From the NCBI GenBank assembly GCA_029939505.1, contig JAOZSV010000003.1, positions 13,692-76,310 on the forward strand: a stretch of 62,619 bases of DNA. Direction: 5' to 3'. A model generated the notes under the pieces. That model saw only the letters and a list, made by a program, of their open reading frames with translations. It did no database searches and was not told where the DNA came from. Position numbers and translations under genes: made by a program. This stretch comes from Thiotrichaceae bacterium (GTDB lineage Bacteria > Pseudomonadota > Gammaproteobacteria > Beggiatoales > Beggiatoaceae). Of the stretch, positions 13,089 through 21,458 are shown in pieces; within the stretch, counting starts at the first letter, position 1; the number at the start of each line of letters is the position of its first letter.

Positions 13089-13220
13089 ATGAAAAAACAA
13101 CTAATAAGTTTAGCGATTTTACTTGCACTAGCCCCTTTACAAGCCAGTTATGGCTTTCGCTGTCAAGGAAGATTGGTTTATGAAGGTTCGCTCCTAAGTA
13201 CTGAAGCACATCGGATATGA
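13089..13220 (+). pseudogene. Truncated secreted protein (DUF2845-like N terminus)
   Basis: From ATG 13089 a clear signal peptide (MKKQLISLAILLALAP) is followed by YGFRCQGRLVYEG, which resembles the start of mature DUF2845 proteins (typically FRCGxRLVxxG). The match stops at 13197, where a repeat element with AGTACTGAAGCA ends begins; the frame then ends at 13220. No continuation of the domain is found after the element, so the gene is truncated. A purine-rich AAGATGGAAAA precedes the ATG. The family link is from memory of the motif and is tentative. Confidence 0.5.
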
Positions 13221-13317
13221 TGGAGTCCAACGCTTTAGCTTTGGCATTCGTGATTTCGCCACACCCAAAGCTGAAGCGTTGGACTCCAAAAAGTCTTAAA
13301 ACTTATGCTTCAGTACT
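13197..13317. repeat. 121-bp element with AGTACTGAAGCA terminal inverted repeats
   Basis: AGTACTGAAGCA at 13197-13208 and its reverse complement at 13306-13317 bound an interior with CGGATATGATGGAGTCC followed by a GCTTTAGCTTTGG/CCAAAGCTGAAGC hairpin. The left half recurs at ~16506 and, degenerate, at ~41113. It sits inside the DUF2845-like gene. Confidence 0.7.
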
Positions 13318-13394
13318 GACAACGACAACCTTTGAATATGTGGTTTTTTTTTAAATCTCTAATTTCCGATACTTTTATGTTAACTAATTTTAAC

Positions 13395-13590
13395 AATAGC
13401 ACCCAAACATTGGGTGGGGGTATCTCCCAAAGATCTAAATAATTCTTAGATCGCTTTAAACAATCCTAATTGACTTGGTTCTCGCCAATTTGAAAGGATT
13501 GTTAGTTTCAGATTTTACCAGTCTGACTTTTTAGACTGAACCAAATACCTGCCACTTGAACTCAAGTCCCTTGACTTGAGTTGTTAATTA
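13395..13590. other. Array of five hairpins; possible IS200/IS605 end remnant
   Basis: Successive stem-loops: ACCCAA/TTGGGT (13401-13415), GATCTAA/TTAGATC (13432-13452), CAATCCT/AGGATTG (13461-13501), AGTCT/AGACT (13520-13537) and AACTCAAG/CTTGAGTT (13559-13582). Read on the minus strand, the block encodes a short basic tail and then ends in hairpins, as the 3' ends of tnpB-containing elements do. No tnpB body is present. A structured RNA is the alternative. Low confidence in either reading. Confidence 0.3.
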
Positions 13591-13780
13591 TAATACTCGA
13601 AAAAGAATAATTTGTCAAGAAAATCGGTTGATATTTTTTTGTTAAGTTTTATTAGAATTTGTTAACAAAATGTTTACTATTTGAAAACCTCTGAATTTAA
13701 TCAGGTTTTCCATTGGTTAATTGCGTTTTCTGGAAACACCGTTGGGCGTGTATGACTCGCACAATGGAAAACATATACCC

Positions 13781-13848
13781 TAGCCAGCGTCGCTTATGTT
13801 AAATTGTAGGGTGGGTAGAGCGAAAGCGAAACCCACCTTTTTTTTCGC
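13781..13848. repeat. Left direct repeat flanking the mazEF-type module
   Basis: TAGCCAGCGTCGCTTATG followed by a GGGTGGGTAGAGCGAAAGC / ACCCACC hairpin. A second copy in the same orientation lies at 14591-14658, so the two direct copies bracket the TA gene pair. Confidence 0.75.
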
Positions 13849-13954
13849 CCACCACATTATTCGTCAGTTTTCCTCACATTTAGTTCCCTCTTGAAACGAG
13901 ATGAATGATTTTAAGTTATAATAACCCAAATAGTGTTTAAATAGAGGAAACACA

Positions 13955-14243
13955 ATGACTATTCTTCAACGTCAATTTATCAATGACATAAAAGGCATTC
14001 CAATTGGTGTTATTTTACCGTTAGAAGAGTATAAATGGATTGAACCCATTCTTAAGCAACGCACTCAAGTTTCAGTCAGTCATGCTGACAAACTCAAACA
14101 AATGGAACAAGCCACTGATGATACTCGCTTTATGACGGATTTGCATGAAGTGATTTTCGAGGTTTAAGTTTTTTGAAGAAAAACTTAAACCTCGAAAAGA
14201 TTTTGCTGATGTGGATGCTGAATGGTGGGAGGCAAAAAGATGA
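13955..14243 (+). pseudogene. MazE/AbrB- or Phd-like antitoxin interrupted by a 40-bp palindrome
   Basis: The frame from 13955 (MTILQRQFINDIKGIPIGV) resembles small antitoxins of the type paired with MazF/PemK. After codon 67 (Ile) it enters a palindrome and stops. Deleting 14156-14195 (40 bp) joins ATT to AAA GAT TTT GCT and restores the tail KDFADVDAEWWEAKR, ending at the TGA at 14241-14243. That stop overlaps the toxin ATG as ATGA, a standard TA arrangement. The gene as it stands encodes 70 aa with an altered C terminus, the part that usually binds the toxin. SD GAGGAAAC lies upstream. Confidence 0.8.
14156..14196. repeat. 41-bp TTCGAGGTTTAAG hairpin inside the antitoxin gene
   Basis: Perfect arms TTCGAGGTTTAAGTTTTT and its complement around a short GAAG-type centre. 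Removal of 40 of the 41 bp restores the antitoxin reading frame. Confidence 0.92.
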
Positions 14244-14585
14244 TCTATCAATGGCATATCTTTCTTGCATCACTTGATCCTGGTAAAGGCTCAGAGCAGG
14301 GTGGAAAACGTCCAGTACTGGTTATCAGTCGAGAAAGAATTAATCAATTGTTGCCAGTCGTTAATGTTATTCCATTAACATCTAAAAAATTTGATTCAAA
14401 TATCATTTATCCTAATGAAGTGTTATTGTCTGCCAATGTAGCAAATTTAAAGTGTGATTCTATTGCTTTGTGTTATCAAATTCGTACTCTGGATACGTTT
14501 GGAAAAAGATTTTGGTGAATTAGTTGATGTGAATTTACGTCAAAAAATTTCAGAAGCAATTCGATTTCAACTAGATATTGAATAA
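14240..14585 (+). pseudogene. MazF/PemK-type mRNA interferase toxin, frameshifted
   Basis: The start at 14240 gives MIYQWHIFLASLDPGKGSEQ, then GKRPVLVISRE and VNVIPLTSK, the classic MazF/PemK pattern of ribosome-independent endoribonucleases. The frame breaks after IRTLDT at ~14497 and ends FGKRFW at 14518. Removing one T from the TTT at ~14497 continues as LEKDFGELVDVNLRQK and AIRFQLDIE to TAA at 14585, the normal C terminus. With the antitoxin also interrupted, the module is probably dead. A sequencing or assembly indel cannot be excluded for the single base. Confidence 0.85.
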
Positions 14586-14590
14586 AAGAT

Positions 14591-14824
14591 TAGCCAGCCA
14601 GCGTCGCTTCTGTTAAATTGTCGGGTGGGTTTCGCGAAAGCGAAACCCACCTTTTTTTATTGACGTACCCTGAAAATGGATGGTGGGGGTGGTTTTAAGG
14701 GGGAGTAAAGGATGGTGGGCAATATAAAGACTTTGCCCACCCTACCTGAACTAAATTCTAAATTCCACCGATTTCATCGGTGGAACTTTAAATTAATAAT
14801 TTATGAATCTATTGCCTTTTTAAA
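14591..14824. repeat. Right flanking repeat of mazEF module and xseA leader
   Basis: It holds the direct repeat 14591-14658 (TAGCCAGC...ACCCACC), a 35-bp segment at 14692-14726 (GTTTTAAGGGGGAGTAAAGG...) that recurs exactly at 16454-16488, a GGTGGGCA/TGCCCACC hairpin, and a TTCCACCGATTTCATCGG palindrome at ~14762. The xseA start lacks a strong SD. Confidence 0.75.
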
Positions 14825-16264
14825 ATGATTACTCAAGAATCCATCTTCATAGACTGCCCTTTTGCGGAAAAGGATGAAGCAAAGAAACGAGGGGCAAAGT
14901 TTGATTGGGATAAAAAAAAATGGTTTATCCCCCCTGGATTTGAAATAACGCTTTTTACTAAATGGTTACCAAAAACGGTTGCCCCAGATCAAATTGATCA
15001 AACGGAGCAATTTGATAAAAATAGCTTTAAACTCAATGATTTATTATTAAATATTCAAAAAACGCTTGCCGAGCAACATAGCACTCGTTATTGGGTACGC
15101 GCTGAAGTGGCTAGTCTATCCGCGAATGTGCATACCTATTTGGAACTGATCGATCATGATAGTGAAGGGCATGAAGTGGCAAAAGTGCGTGCCACGCTGT
15201 GGAATCATCGGGCGGATACCTTACTTGAACGATTTGAAAAGCAAACAGAAATGCCCTTTAAAGCGGGTATTAAGGTTTTGCTACAGGTACATGTTGAGTT
15301 TCATACGCGCTATGGTTTTTCCCTCAATATCTTGGATATTGATCCCACTTTTACTTTGGGGGAGATGGAAGCGAAATTAAATCGTATCCGGGCGAAACTG
15401 AAACAAGAAGGGATTTATCAGCAAAATCATGAATTGACAAAAGCCCTCGAATTTTGCAAAGTCGCGGTGATTGCACCGCCTCACGCGGCAGGCTTAGGCG
15501 ATTTTAAAAGTCAGGCGGATATTTTAGCGGATATGGGATTATGTGAATTTCACTACTATTCGGCGAGTTTTCAAGGGCAAAATACGGTAACTGAAATCCC
15601 CGCAGCCTTTGAATTGGTTAATCAAAAGCATCAGCAGCAAACTTATGATGCGGTGGTCATGATTCGGGGTGGTGGCGCGAAAACGGATTTGTTTCAATTA
15701 AATGAATATGAAATTGTCAAAGCCGTTTGTACGGCACATTTGCCCGTTATTGTTGGGATTGGACATAAAAGGGATAAAACTTTATTAGATGAAGTGGCTA
15801 ATCAAGCTGACCATACACCCAGTTTAGTGATTACCCATATAACGAGTACGATCATTCAAAATGCGCGAAATGCGAGACAACATTGGCAAAGTTTCGTTCA
15901 GCGAACCAGAGAAATTTTAAATAAGGCTCAGGCAGATAATGATCGCCTTTTGGCTTTTATTCGAGAAAAAAACGTGAAATGTTTGTGGGTGCAACGCCAA
16001 AAATTGGATACCCTCATGCAAACGGTTAAAAATGCGAGTCAAAATCAATTGGTTCAAGCCCGTCATCAAGTTAAATTGTTGATGGAGCAAGTGTTATTGG
16101 GTGATCCCAAACGGGTTCTCAATCGCGGTTATGCGATTATTAGAAATGGCAAAAATCAAGTAATCACGACTCAAGTCGCCGCTCAAAAAGAAGCATCGTT
16201 ATTCATTGAGTTTAAAGATGGGCGTGTCCATTGCCAAGGAGAAAAAAATGCCAAGAAAATCTGA
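14825..16264 (+). CDS. xseA: Exodeoxyribonuclease VII large subunit with N-terminal DUF5710 domain
   Basis: 479 aa. Residues ~5-52 (FIDCPFAEKDEAKKRGAKF ... KKWFIPPG) match a DUF5710-type module, not part of classical XseA. From ~65 on it follows XseA: an OB-fold (YWVRAEVASLSANVHTYLEL), the catalytic region with AVIAPPHAAGLGDF, the MIRGGGAKTDLFQLN loop, VIVGIGHKRDKTLLDEVA, then a long coiled coil and RVLNRGYAIIRNGK. With XseB it degrades single-stranded DNA from both ends. It overlaps xseB by 17 bp. The start is chosen because the DUF5710 motif begins at once. Confidence 0.93.
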   Translation: MITQESIFIDCPFAEKDEAKKRGAKFDWDKKKWFIPPGFEITLFTKWLPKTVAPDQIDQTEQFDKNSFKLNDLLLNIQKTLAEQHSTRYWVRAEVASLSANVHTYLELIDHDSEGHEVAKVRATLWNHRADTLLERFEKQTEMPFKAGIKVLLQVHVEFHTRYGFSLNILDIDPTFTLGEMEAKLNRIRAKLKQEGIYQQNHELTKALEFCKVAVIAPPHAAGLGDFKSQADILADMGLCEFHYYSASFQGQNTVTEIPAAFELVNQKHQQQTYDAVVMIRGGGAKTDLFQLNEYEIVKAVCTAHLPVIVGIGHKRDKTLLDEVANQADHTPSLVITHITSTIIQNARNARQHWQSFVQRTREILNKAQADNDRLLAFIREKNVKCLWVQRQKLDTLMQTVKNASQNQLVQARHQVKLLMEQVLLGDPKRVLNRGYAIIRNGKNQVITTQVAAQKEASLFIEFKDGRVHCQGEKNAKKI

Positions 16265-16454
16265 TTCATACCTTCAGAATTACCAGAAGCTCAAAAAAAT
16301 AGCCGAGACGATGCGTGAACCTTCCGAACCGGATATTGATCAATTGGTTGCAATGGTTAGCGAAGCCGCTAAAGCTTACAAAAACTGTCAAGTTCGTATT
16401 GAAGCGGTTGAAAAGGCATTGGGTTTAGCAGAAGAAGGGAACAATGCCATGTAG
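16248..16454 (+). CDS. xseB: Exodeoxyribonuclease VII small subunit
   Basis: 68 aa from ATG 16248. SD AAGGAG lies 7 bp upstream, and the start overlaps the xseA end by 17 bp, implying translational coupling. The helical-hairpin pattern SYLQNYQKLKKIAETM ... EAAKAYKNCQVRIEAVEKAL is that of XseB, several copies of which coat the XseA coiled coil. The length is slightly short but complete. The final base of its stop codon is also the first base of a 35-bp direct repeat found upstream of xseA. Confidence 0.9.
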   Translation: MPRKSDSYLQNYQKLKKIAETMREPSEPDIDQLVAMVSEAAKAYKNCQVRIEAVEKALGLAEEGNNAM

Positions 16455-16830
16455 TTTTAAGGGGGAGTAAAGGATGGTGGGCAATATATAGCATTTCCCT
16501 TTTTAAGTACTGAAGCACAAGTTATCGGATATGATGGAGTCCAAACCTTCAGACTTGGCACTCGGTGATCACGTCCAAATCTAAAGGTTTGGACTCCAAA
16601 AAGTCATGTAGGGTGGGCAAGGTCTTTTTTTGCCCACCTTATTAACTGATGTTACGCACTATGTCTCCAGGATGTTTCAGAAATCCGATTTCTGAAAAAA
16701 AATCGGATTTCTAAGCGGCGAAACGATGTTTAAGCGATTTCTGAAAAAAAATCGGATTTCTAAGCTCGAATAGAATCGCTTTGCGTAACATCAGTTATTA
16801 AAAAAAAGCTAAATAGAATACAAGTTAAAA
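16455..16830. repeat. Repeat cluster after xseB
   Basis: It contains the second copy of the 35-bp xseAB flank (16454-16488), a half copy of the AGTACTGAAGCA element (~16506), an inverted GGAGTCCAAACCTT/AAGGTTTGGACTCC pair, a GGGTGGGCAAGG hairpin, and the ACTGATGTTACGCA MITE at 16645-16795. No gene seen. Confidence 0.8.
16645..16795. mobile_element. MITE, ACTGATGTTACGCA family, copy A
   Basis: 151 bp with terminal inverted repeats ACTGATGTTACGCA / TGCGTAACATCAGT, flanked by 5-bp direct repeats TATTA (16640-16644, 16796-16800). The interior has two units of a GATTTCTGAAAAAAAATCGG hairpin separated by AAGCGGCGAAACGAT. Confidence 0.88.
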
Positions 16831-17052
16831 TCAATACTTTCTCATTTCTTTATAATCATAATCATCGTAATAATCAATCTGGCCAAACAAGTCAATAATA
16901 GATTCTGGTGGTACAGAAGCTGAATTTTGTTGCAAATAGGATACATACACTTCTAATGCTTTATCTATTGTCTCAGCTTCGCTCGTATGTTTGCCCAAAC
17001 GACGGGCTTTTTCACTAAGTCGATTATCAAATTTTAATGCCGTTTTCATCAT
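16831..17052 (-). CDS. VapB-type antitoxin, apparently orphan
   Basis: 73 aa, MMKTALKFDNRLSEKARRLG, then ETIDKALEVYVSYLQQ. This matches the ribbon-helix-helix N terminus of VapB/DUF2191 antitoxins; the acidic tail IDLFGQIDYYDDYDYKEMR is the usual toxin-binding segment. These proteins neutralise PIN-domain RNases and repress their own promoter. A PIN toxin normally follows directly, but here the 3' side is a MITE and repeats, so the toxin is missing. GGAGAGAAA upstream is a good SD for either of the two adjacent ATGs. Confidence 0.8.
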   Translation of the reverse strand: MMKTALKFDNRLSEKARRLGKHTSEAETIDKALEVYVSYLQQNSASVPPESIIDLFGQIDYYDDYDYKEMRKY

Positions 17053-17196
17053 TTTCTCTCCTTTTCCTTGTTTTTTCGTTCCATTCGAGAGTCGAGGTTT
17101 TAGTTTTTTTACAAAAAACTAAAACCTCGACTAAAGTTTTTTTGGACTCCAATAATGATGATAAACCAAGTTTCTTCGAGAAACTTGGTTTATCAC
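17053..17196. repeat. Hairpins between the orphan antitoxin and the PKD-protein gene
   Basis: A GTCGAGGTTTTAG hairpin (17092-17131) and an AACCAAGTTTCTTCGAGAAA hairpin (~17165-17192). The latter lies just past the PKD gene stop and could terminate it; a near copy occurs at ~59650. Confidence 0.7.
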
Positions 17197-20100
17197 TTAT
17201 CGTTGTGGAAAATCTCCTATCACGACTTCGGGAAAACGATGGGTTTCTTGAGCGAAATCTTCTACCGTAACCGTGAATTGTGTTGGTTCTATCCCAAATA
17301 AATGCCCCAAAGTGCCTTTTTTAAAACTCTCACTGGGATAAGGGTAATTGACGACATATAATTCATCACCATTGGGTAAAGTTTCTTGTAAGTGCATGGG
17401 AAAATTCAAAGTTCCTTTATTCTGTTTGAGAGTGACGCTTTGAATCGGAAAAAGCCCTTCACGCACAATCGCTTTGATCATAAACTCGGCATCGCTGGCA
17501 TTGACTAAAACAGGGGCATCGTCATTCTTATGTACTAAGATGGGATCAAAACCGGCTGCGAGTACTTGTGGTTGACGGCGATGGATGCCCTTTTGATGTA
17601 ATGAGCCAATATTCAATGATTGAGGAACAAAATTCAGTGGGGGATTGTTGCCGATTTCTAAATTGGGAAAGGCATGAAATTGTCCTGCTTGATCAATGGC
17701 TTGAATTCTAAATTGTCCCTTCTTTTCACCAAAGAGAGTACCAAGCGTTCCTATTGGAAAAGTGCCTTGTTCAAAGTTAAATACCGTTTCATAATACTGT
17801 TCACCATTAGCCAGCGTAGCAACCTGTTGCATCAGGTATTCAAAATCGCTGCCATTTTTTATGAAACGCACTGTTTTTACCGGTGTTTTACCAGCCCTCA
17901 CGAGCGCAAAGATTTTGACATGGGTATCTAATAAATCGATCAAGATGGGATCGAAGCCTGCCATGAGTACTTGGGGCAATTCGCGTACTTTTCCTGTGAT
18001 GGGTAGCGCTGTGTCGTCGTGATCAATCACGGTGACAGGTACGGTGTATGAGGCGCGTTCTTGGCGAGAAAAGACTTCTAAAGTGATGTAATAAGTGCCT
18101 GCTTTTGTAAAGGAGTGGGCGGGATTGGTGTCTGAAGACAAATTCCCGTCGCCAAAGTGCCAAACATAATTGAGCGCGTCATCCTGCGAATTGGGAACAG
18201 AGTCATTCGTAAAAAACACGCGCAAAGGTTTTTCCCCAAACAAGGGTTTAGCAGTAAAGCTGGCTTTTGGTGCTGTTATTTTATTGTTCACAATAACGCG
18301 TTGACTTCCAGTAAACCTTTGATTTTTATCATTAATTGCTGTTACCGTCACCGTCATTTCGCCTCTTTGAGTGTAGGTATGTGACAGAATGGATTTATTT
18401 GTTTTCACCGTTTCCGTTTTATCACCAAAATCCCAGTGTAAAGAGGTTGCCTTGAAACTGTTAGGCAAACGGGCAATAAATTGGTATTGTAAGGGATTAT
18501 TTAAAGCGGGTGAAAATGCGATCGGAATTTCAACGGGAACCTCGTTTTCAGCCAATTTCATGGAAAGATGGTATTTTCCTTGCGTATTATCTTTGACAGA
18601 AGTGGCTTCAATCCATAAATCGTCGTCATGCAGGGGCGTGTAACGCAAGCGGGCATGAGTGCTGCCACCACTATTATTGTCTTGAGCTAAGGGCTGATTA
18701 AATCGATCAGTTAAGTAGAGATAACTGTCAAAGTCGTCAGAAATCATATCAATAACCAATTCTTGCCCTGCCGTTATTGAACTGATTCGGTAACGATCTG
18801 CAAAGGCGTAAAAGCGGATTTGTGAGTACCCATCTGATGGCATTAATTCCTTAGAAACGATATTTGAGAGGCGTAGTACAATACCTTCGGGGGGAGAGGC
18901 GATTGAGATTTGTTCGTTATGGTAGCTATATGCACCATCGTTATCGCGTAGGGTTAAGCCGACGTTATATTGCCCAGCTTCTGTGTAGGTATGGGTTACG
19001 GTATTGTTGTTGATATCGCAGGTGACATCGCTCCCATCGTCAAAATGCCAGCAGCGTTCGACAATGTCGCCTTCTTTATCTGTATTAAAATCTGTCAATG
19101 TCACCGTGGCAGGAGAAATAAGATTTTTCCCTGTAAAATCAAATGGATAAGCCGTTGGCGGTTCATTAACTGCCCCTGAAATAATTTCTAGCGTGTACTC
19201 ACCACGCTCACGGCGATTATGAGCCGTTGCTTCAATATAATATGTGCCGTCTTCTATTGCTGTAAAGACGATTTCAGCATGGGTTGTCTTGAATTCCCGA
19301 TCATCGTTAGCCGCGACGACTGTTTCAGCCTTCATATCCTGAAAGAGATATAAATAAGCATTAAAACGTGCTGACATGCGAATCGTTACCGTTTCATCTG
19401 CCTTTAAATTCAAGGCATAAGCGTCGGCAGGCGTTGCCATTCGTTTAAATGACCAAAAATCCTTTTCTTCTAACGTACCTCTCCGTAATTCGCCCAATTT
19501 CAAAAACGGGGCGTGACTCAAATCGCTGACTTCCTCATCTTCACGCGATATGGGTTGTTGTGGTTCAAAATTGAGCAGTTGCGCTGATTCATCTATATTT
19601 TCATATAGGGCAGTCGGATTGATATAGATATTGGTTGCAACCTGTTTTGCTACATTAACATCTGTTGTTTGAGCCACAAAATAAATGAGACGCGCCTCGG
19701 ATTGCGCTGGGATGGTGATCTCAGAATAAACCCAGCTTAATTGGTTATTATTGAGCGTATGCGTTGCTGTGACAGGATGATTCACTTGTGAATGGTAATG
19801 TAGCAAAAAGACAGGGATAATGCCTGAAACATCACCAGTGATTAAAAAATGCTCCTGATCAACAAGGGCAGTCGTATGACTTTTCGCGCCCAATTTGCCA
19901 TAGATTTCGACATCAACTGTGATGGGGATATCAGTCGGGTTATGTAAGATTTCAGAAAAGCGGGCAAAATTTTGGGTTTTAGAGACATAAAAATGTCGTT
20001 TCACTTCCAAACCACTGCCTTGTTCAATGAAAGGCGCACTGCGAACTTCTCTGCCATCAGGAGATAAATGATCAATGTCGCCTATATAATTAACACCATT

Positions 20101-20271
20101 CACCCGCAAATAATACAAGCCGAGATAGGCATTCAGTTTACCTCGCATCAAGGCCCCATTTTCGCCGACATCATATAAAAAATTTTCGCTATCAAATAGC
20201 GGCAATGAAAAACTTTGCCCTGAAAACACACATAATAATAGGGCGTTTAGTATCAAAAATGATTTAGACAT
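17197..20271 (-). CDS. Large exported PKD/PPC-domain protein
   Basis: 1024 aa from the internal Met at 20271, which begins a clean signal peptide (MSKSFLILNALLLCVFSG, then QSFSLP); the 33 upstream residues are repeat-encoded. Order: unassigned N-terminal beta region (~20-270); pre-peptidase C-terminal type domain (~280-360, DAYALNLKADETV); PKD (~368-445, CWHFDDGSDV); second PPC (~477-572, DSYLYLTDRFNQPL); PKD (~580-657, LHWDFGDKTE); PKD (~665-755, YVWHFGDGNLSSDTNP); then two homologous C-terminal repeats (~775-880, ~905-1020) sharing AGFDPIL. No catalytic domain is seen, so an extracellular adhesive or matrix role is a guess. Confidence 0.85.
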   Translation of the reverse strand: MSKSFLILNALLLCVFSGQSFSLPLFDSENFLYDVGENGALMRGKLNAYLGLYYLRVNGVNYIGDIDHLSPDGREVRSAPFIEQGSGLEVKRHFYVSKTQNFARFSEILHNPTDIPITVDVEIYGKLGAKSHTTALVDQEHFLITGDVSGIIPVFLLHYHSQVNHPVTATHTLNNNQLSWVYSEITIPAQSEARLIYFVAQTTDVNVAKQVATNIYINPTALYENIDESAQLLNFEPQQPISREDEEVSDLSHAPFLKLGELRRGTLEEKDFWSFKRMATPADAYALNLKADETVTIRMSARFNAYLYLFQDMKAETVVAANDDREFKTTHAEIVFTAIEDGTYYIEATAHNRRERGEYTLEIISGAVNEPPTAYPFDFTGKNLISPATVTLTDFNTDKEGDIVERCWHFDDGSDVTCDINNNTVTHTYTEAGQYNVGLTLRDNDGAYSYHNEQISIASPPEGIVLRLSNIVSKELMPSDGYSQIRFYAFADRYRISSITAGQELVIDMISDDFDSYLYLTDRFNQPLAQDNNSGGSTHARLRYTPLHDDDLWIEATSVKDNTQGKYHLSMKLAENEVPVEIPIAFSPALNNPLQYQFIARLPNSFKATSLHWDFGDKTETVKTNKSILSHTYTQRGEMTVTVTAINDKNQRFTGSQRVIVNNKITAPKASFTAKPLFGEKPLRVFFTNDSVPNSQDDALNYVWHFGDGNLSSDTNPAHSFTKAGTYYITLEVFSRQERASYTVPVTVIDHDDTALPITGKVRELPQVLMAGFDPILIDLLDTHVKIFALVRAGKTPVKTVRFIKNGSDFEYLMQQVATLANGEQYYETVFNFEQGTFPIGTLGTLFGEKKGQFRIQAIDQAGQFHAFPNLEIGNNPPLNFVPQSLNIGSLHQKGIHRRQPQVLAAGFDPILVHKNDDAPVLVNASDAEFMIKAIVREGLFPIQSVTLKQNKGTLNFPMHLQETLPNGDELYVVNYPYPSESFKKGTLGHLFGIEPTQFTVTVEDFAQETHRFPEVVIGDFPQR

Positions 20272-20703
20272 AAGCAATTTCCGTGTTGTATAAATTTGGA
20301 GTCCATAAGAGTTGAATTTTTTTGAAAATGGAGTTCGAGATTTTAGCTTTGGACGTATTTTGGAGTACATTCGAGGTTTAAGTTTTTCTTTAAAAAACTT
20401 AAACCTCGAACTCCTATTTTAACTCTTAATTCGACTCTTCAGCTTTGGGTATCAATTATAATTATAGTGTAAATTTTCCATTTGTTCAATACGAGGAGAG
20501 CAAGAATAATAAAATAGAGGTATCCTATCAAAATTTGGTGGTCTCTATGTAGGGTGGGTAGGAACGAAGTGGAAACCCACCGTTCCGTTTTGAAAAATGG
20601 ATAGTAATGCAACCCGATTAAATTAAAAACGCTATTTTTTCAATAAGTTATAAAATATCAATCCGTTGTATTCCCAAATCCGTTGTACTCAATTAATACT
20701 CCC
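20272..20703. repeat. Intergenic repeats upstream of the PKD-protein gene
   Basis: 432 bp without a gene. It holds a TTCGAGGTTTAAG hairpin (20370-20410), a GTAGGGTGGGTAGG/ACCCACC inverted repeat (~20550-20582), and ATCCGTTGTACTC-type repeats (~20660-20695). Confidence 0.7.
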
Positions 20704-21403
20704 TTATCTATGTTTAAACCGATAAATAATCATAATCTTCTGCCATATCTTACGCGATAAGCCAGTCGTGAGATTTTCCACCTCATTGACTGCCGCTAAA
20801 ACCACTGTGTCTTCAAAATCCTGGGCATATAAAGCCGCCACTTTGCCAACCAGAGATAACATTTCAGTACAGTAATCAAGATACCGTGTCAATTCAAAAG
20901 CATTCATCGTTTGACGGGGAGATGATGCCGTTCGATTTGCCTTGGAAAAAACCCGTTCCGGATCCTTTGTGAGTTGGTGCATGTCAATGACATGGGCTAA
21001 TGCGCGGAGTTGATGAATAGCAGTCATTGCCCTGTTTCGTTTCCTTCTCGTTTCAACCGTCACAAGAAAGAATAGGGCGGCACTGATGAGTATAATCGTA
21101 TTCATTCCCGCCTCTAATATTTGCAAAAAATCAGTAAATTCAATATCTTGAGACGAAAACGTCACGGATTGCCCAATCCCAAACGTAACGAGGAGCAGGA
21201 TCAGAACAATAAGCACCGCCACGCCAACTCGAAGTAGGATATGAGGCTATCCAGTGACAACGCGATTGAGAATCTTTGGCAATGTGATGTAACTGCATAC
21301 ACACATTCACAAGCCCAGCTTTGGGAAAACGCTCATGGATCCGCTTGTGAAGTAGGTGAATTGTATCAACAATTTTGTTAGGGTTTAAATTATTATCCAT
21401 CAT
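20704..21403 (-). pseudogene. Membrane protein gene split by a frameshift
   Basis: The first part, from ATG 21403 (MMDNNLNPNKIVDTIHLLHK, then GLVNVCMQLHHIAKDS), stays in frame to about 21240. The other part ([19 protein letters not shown], two hydrophobic helices separated by [17 protein letters not shown], then a helical cytosolic tail) is open in a different frame down to 20704. Together they make a ~230-aa two-helix membrane protein; separately neither piece is sensible. The 172-aa distal frame alone would lack a normal start region. Function unknown. Decay or an indel error near 21235-21245 explains the break. Confidence 0.65.
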
Positions 21404-21458
21404 TTTTGATATTTAGAAATCCGATTTTTGAAAAAAATCGGATTTCTTAAACCTCCTT

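Noticed and set aside
14240-14585. Programmed frameshift in the mazF-like toxin
   Set aside because: There is no slippery heptamer followed by a structure at the shift; simple decay or a sequencing indel is more economical.
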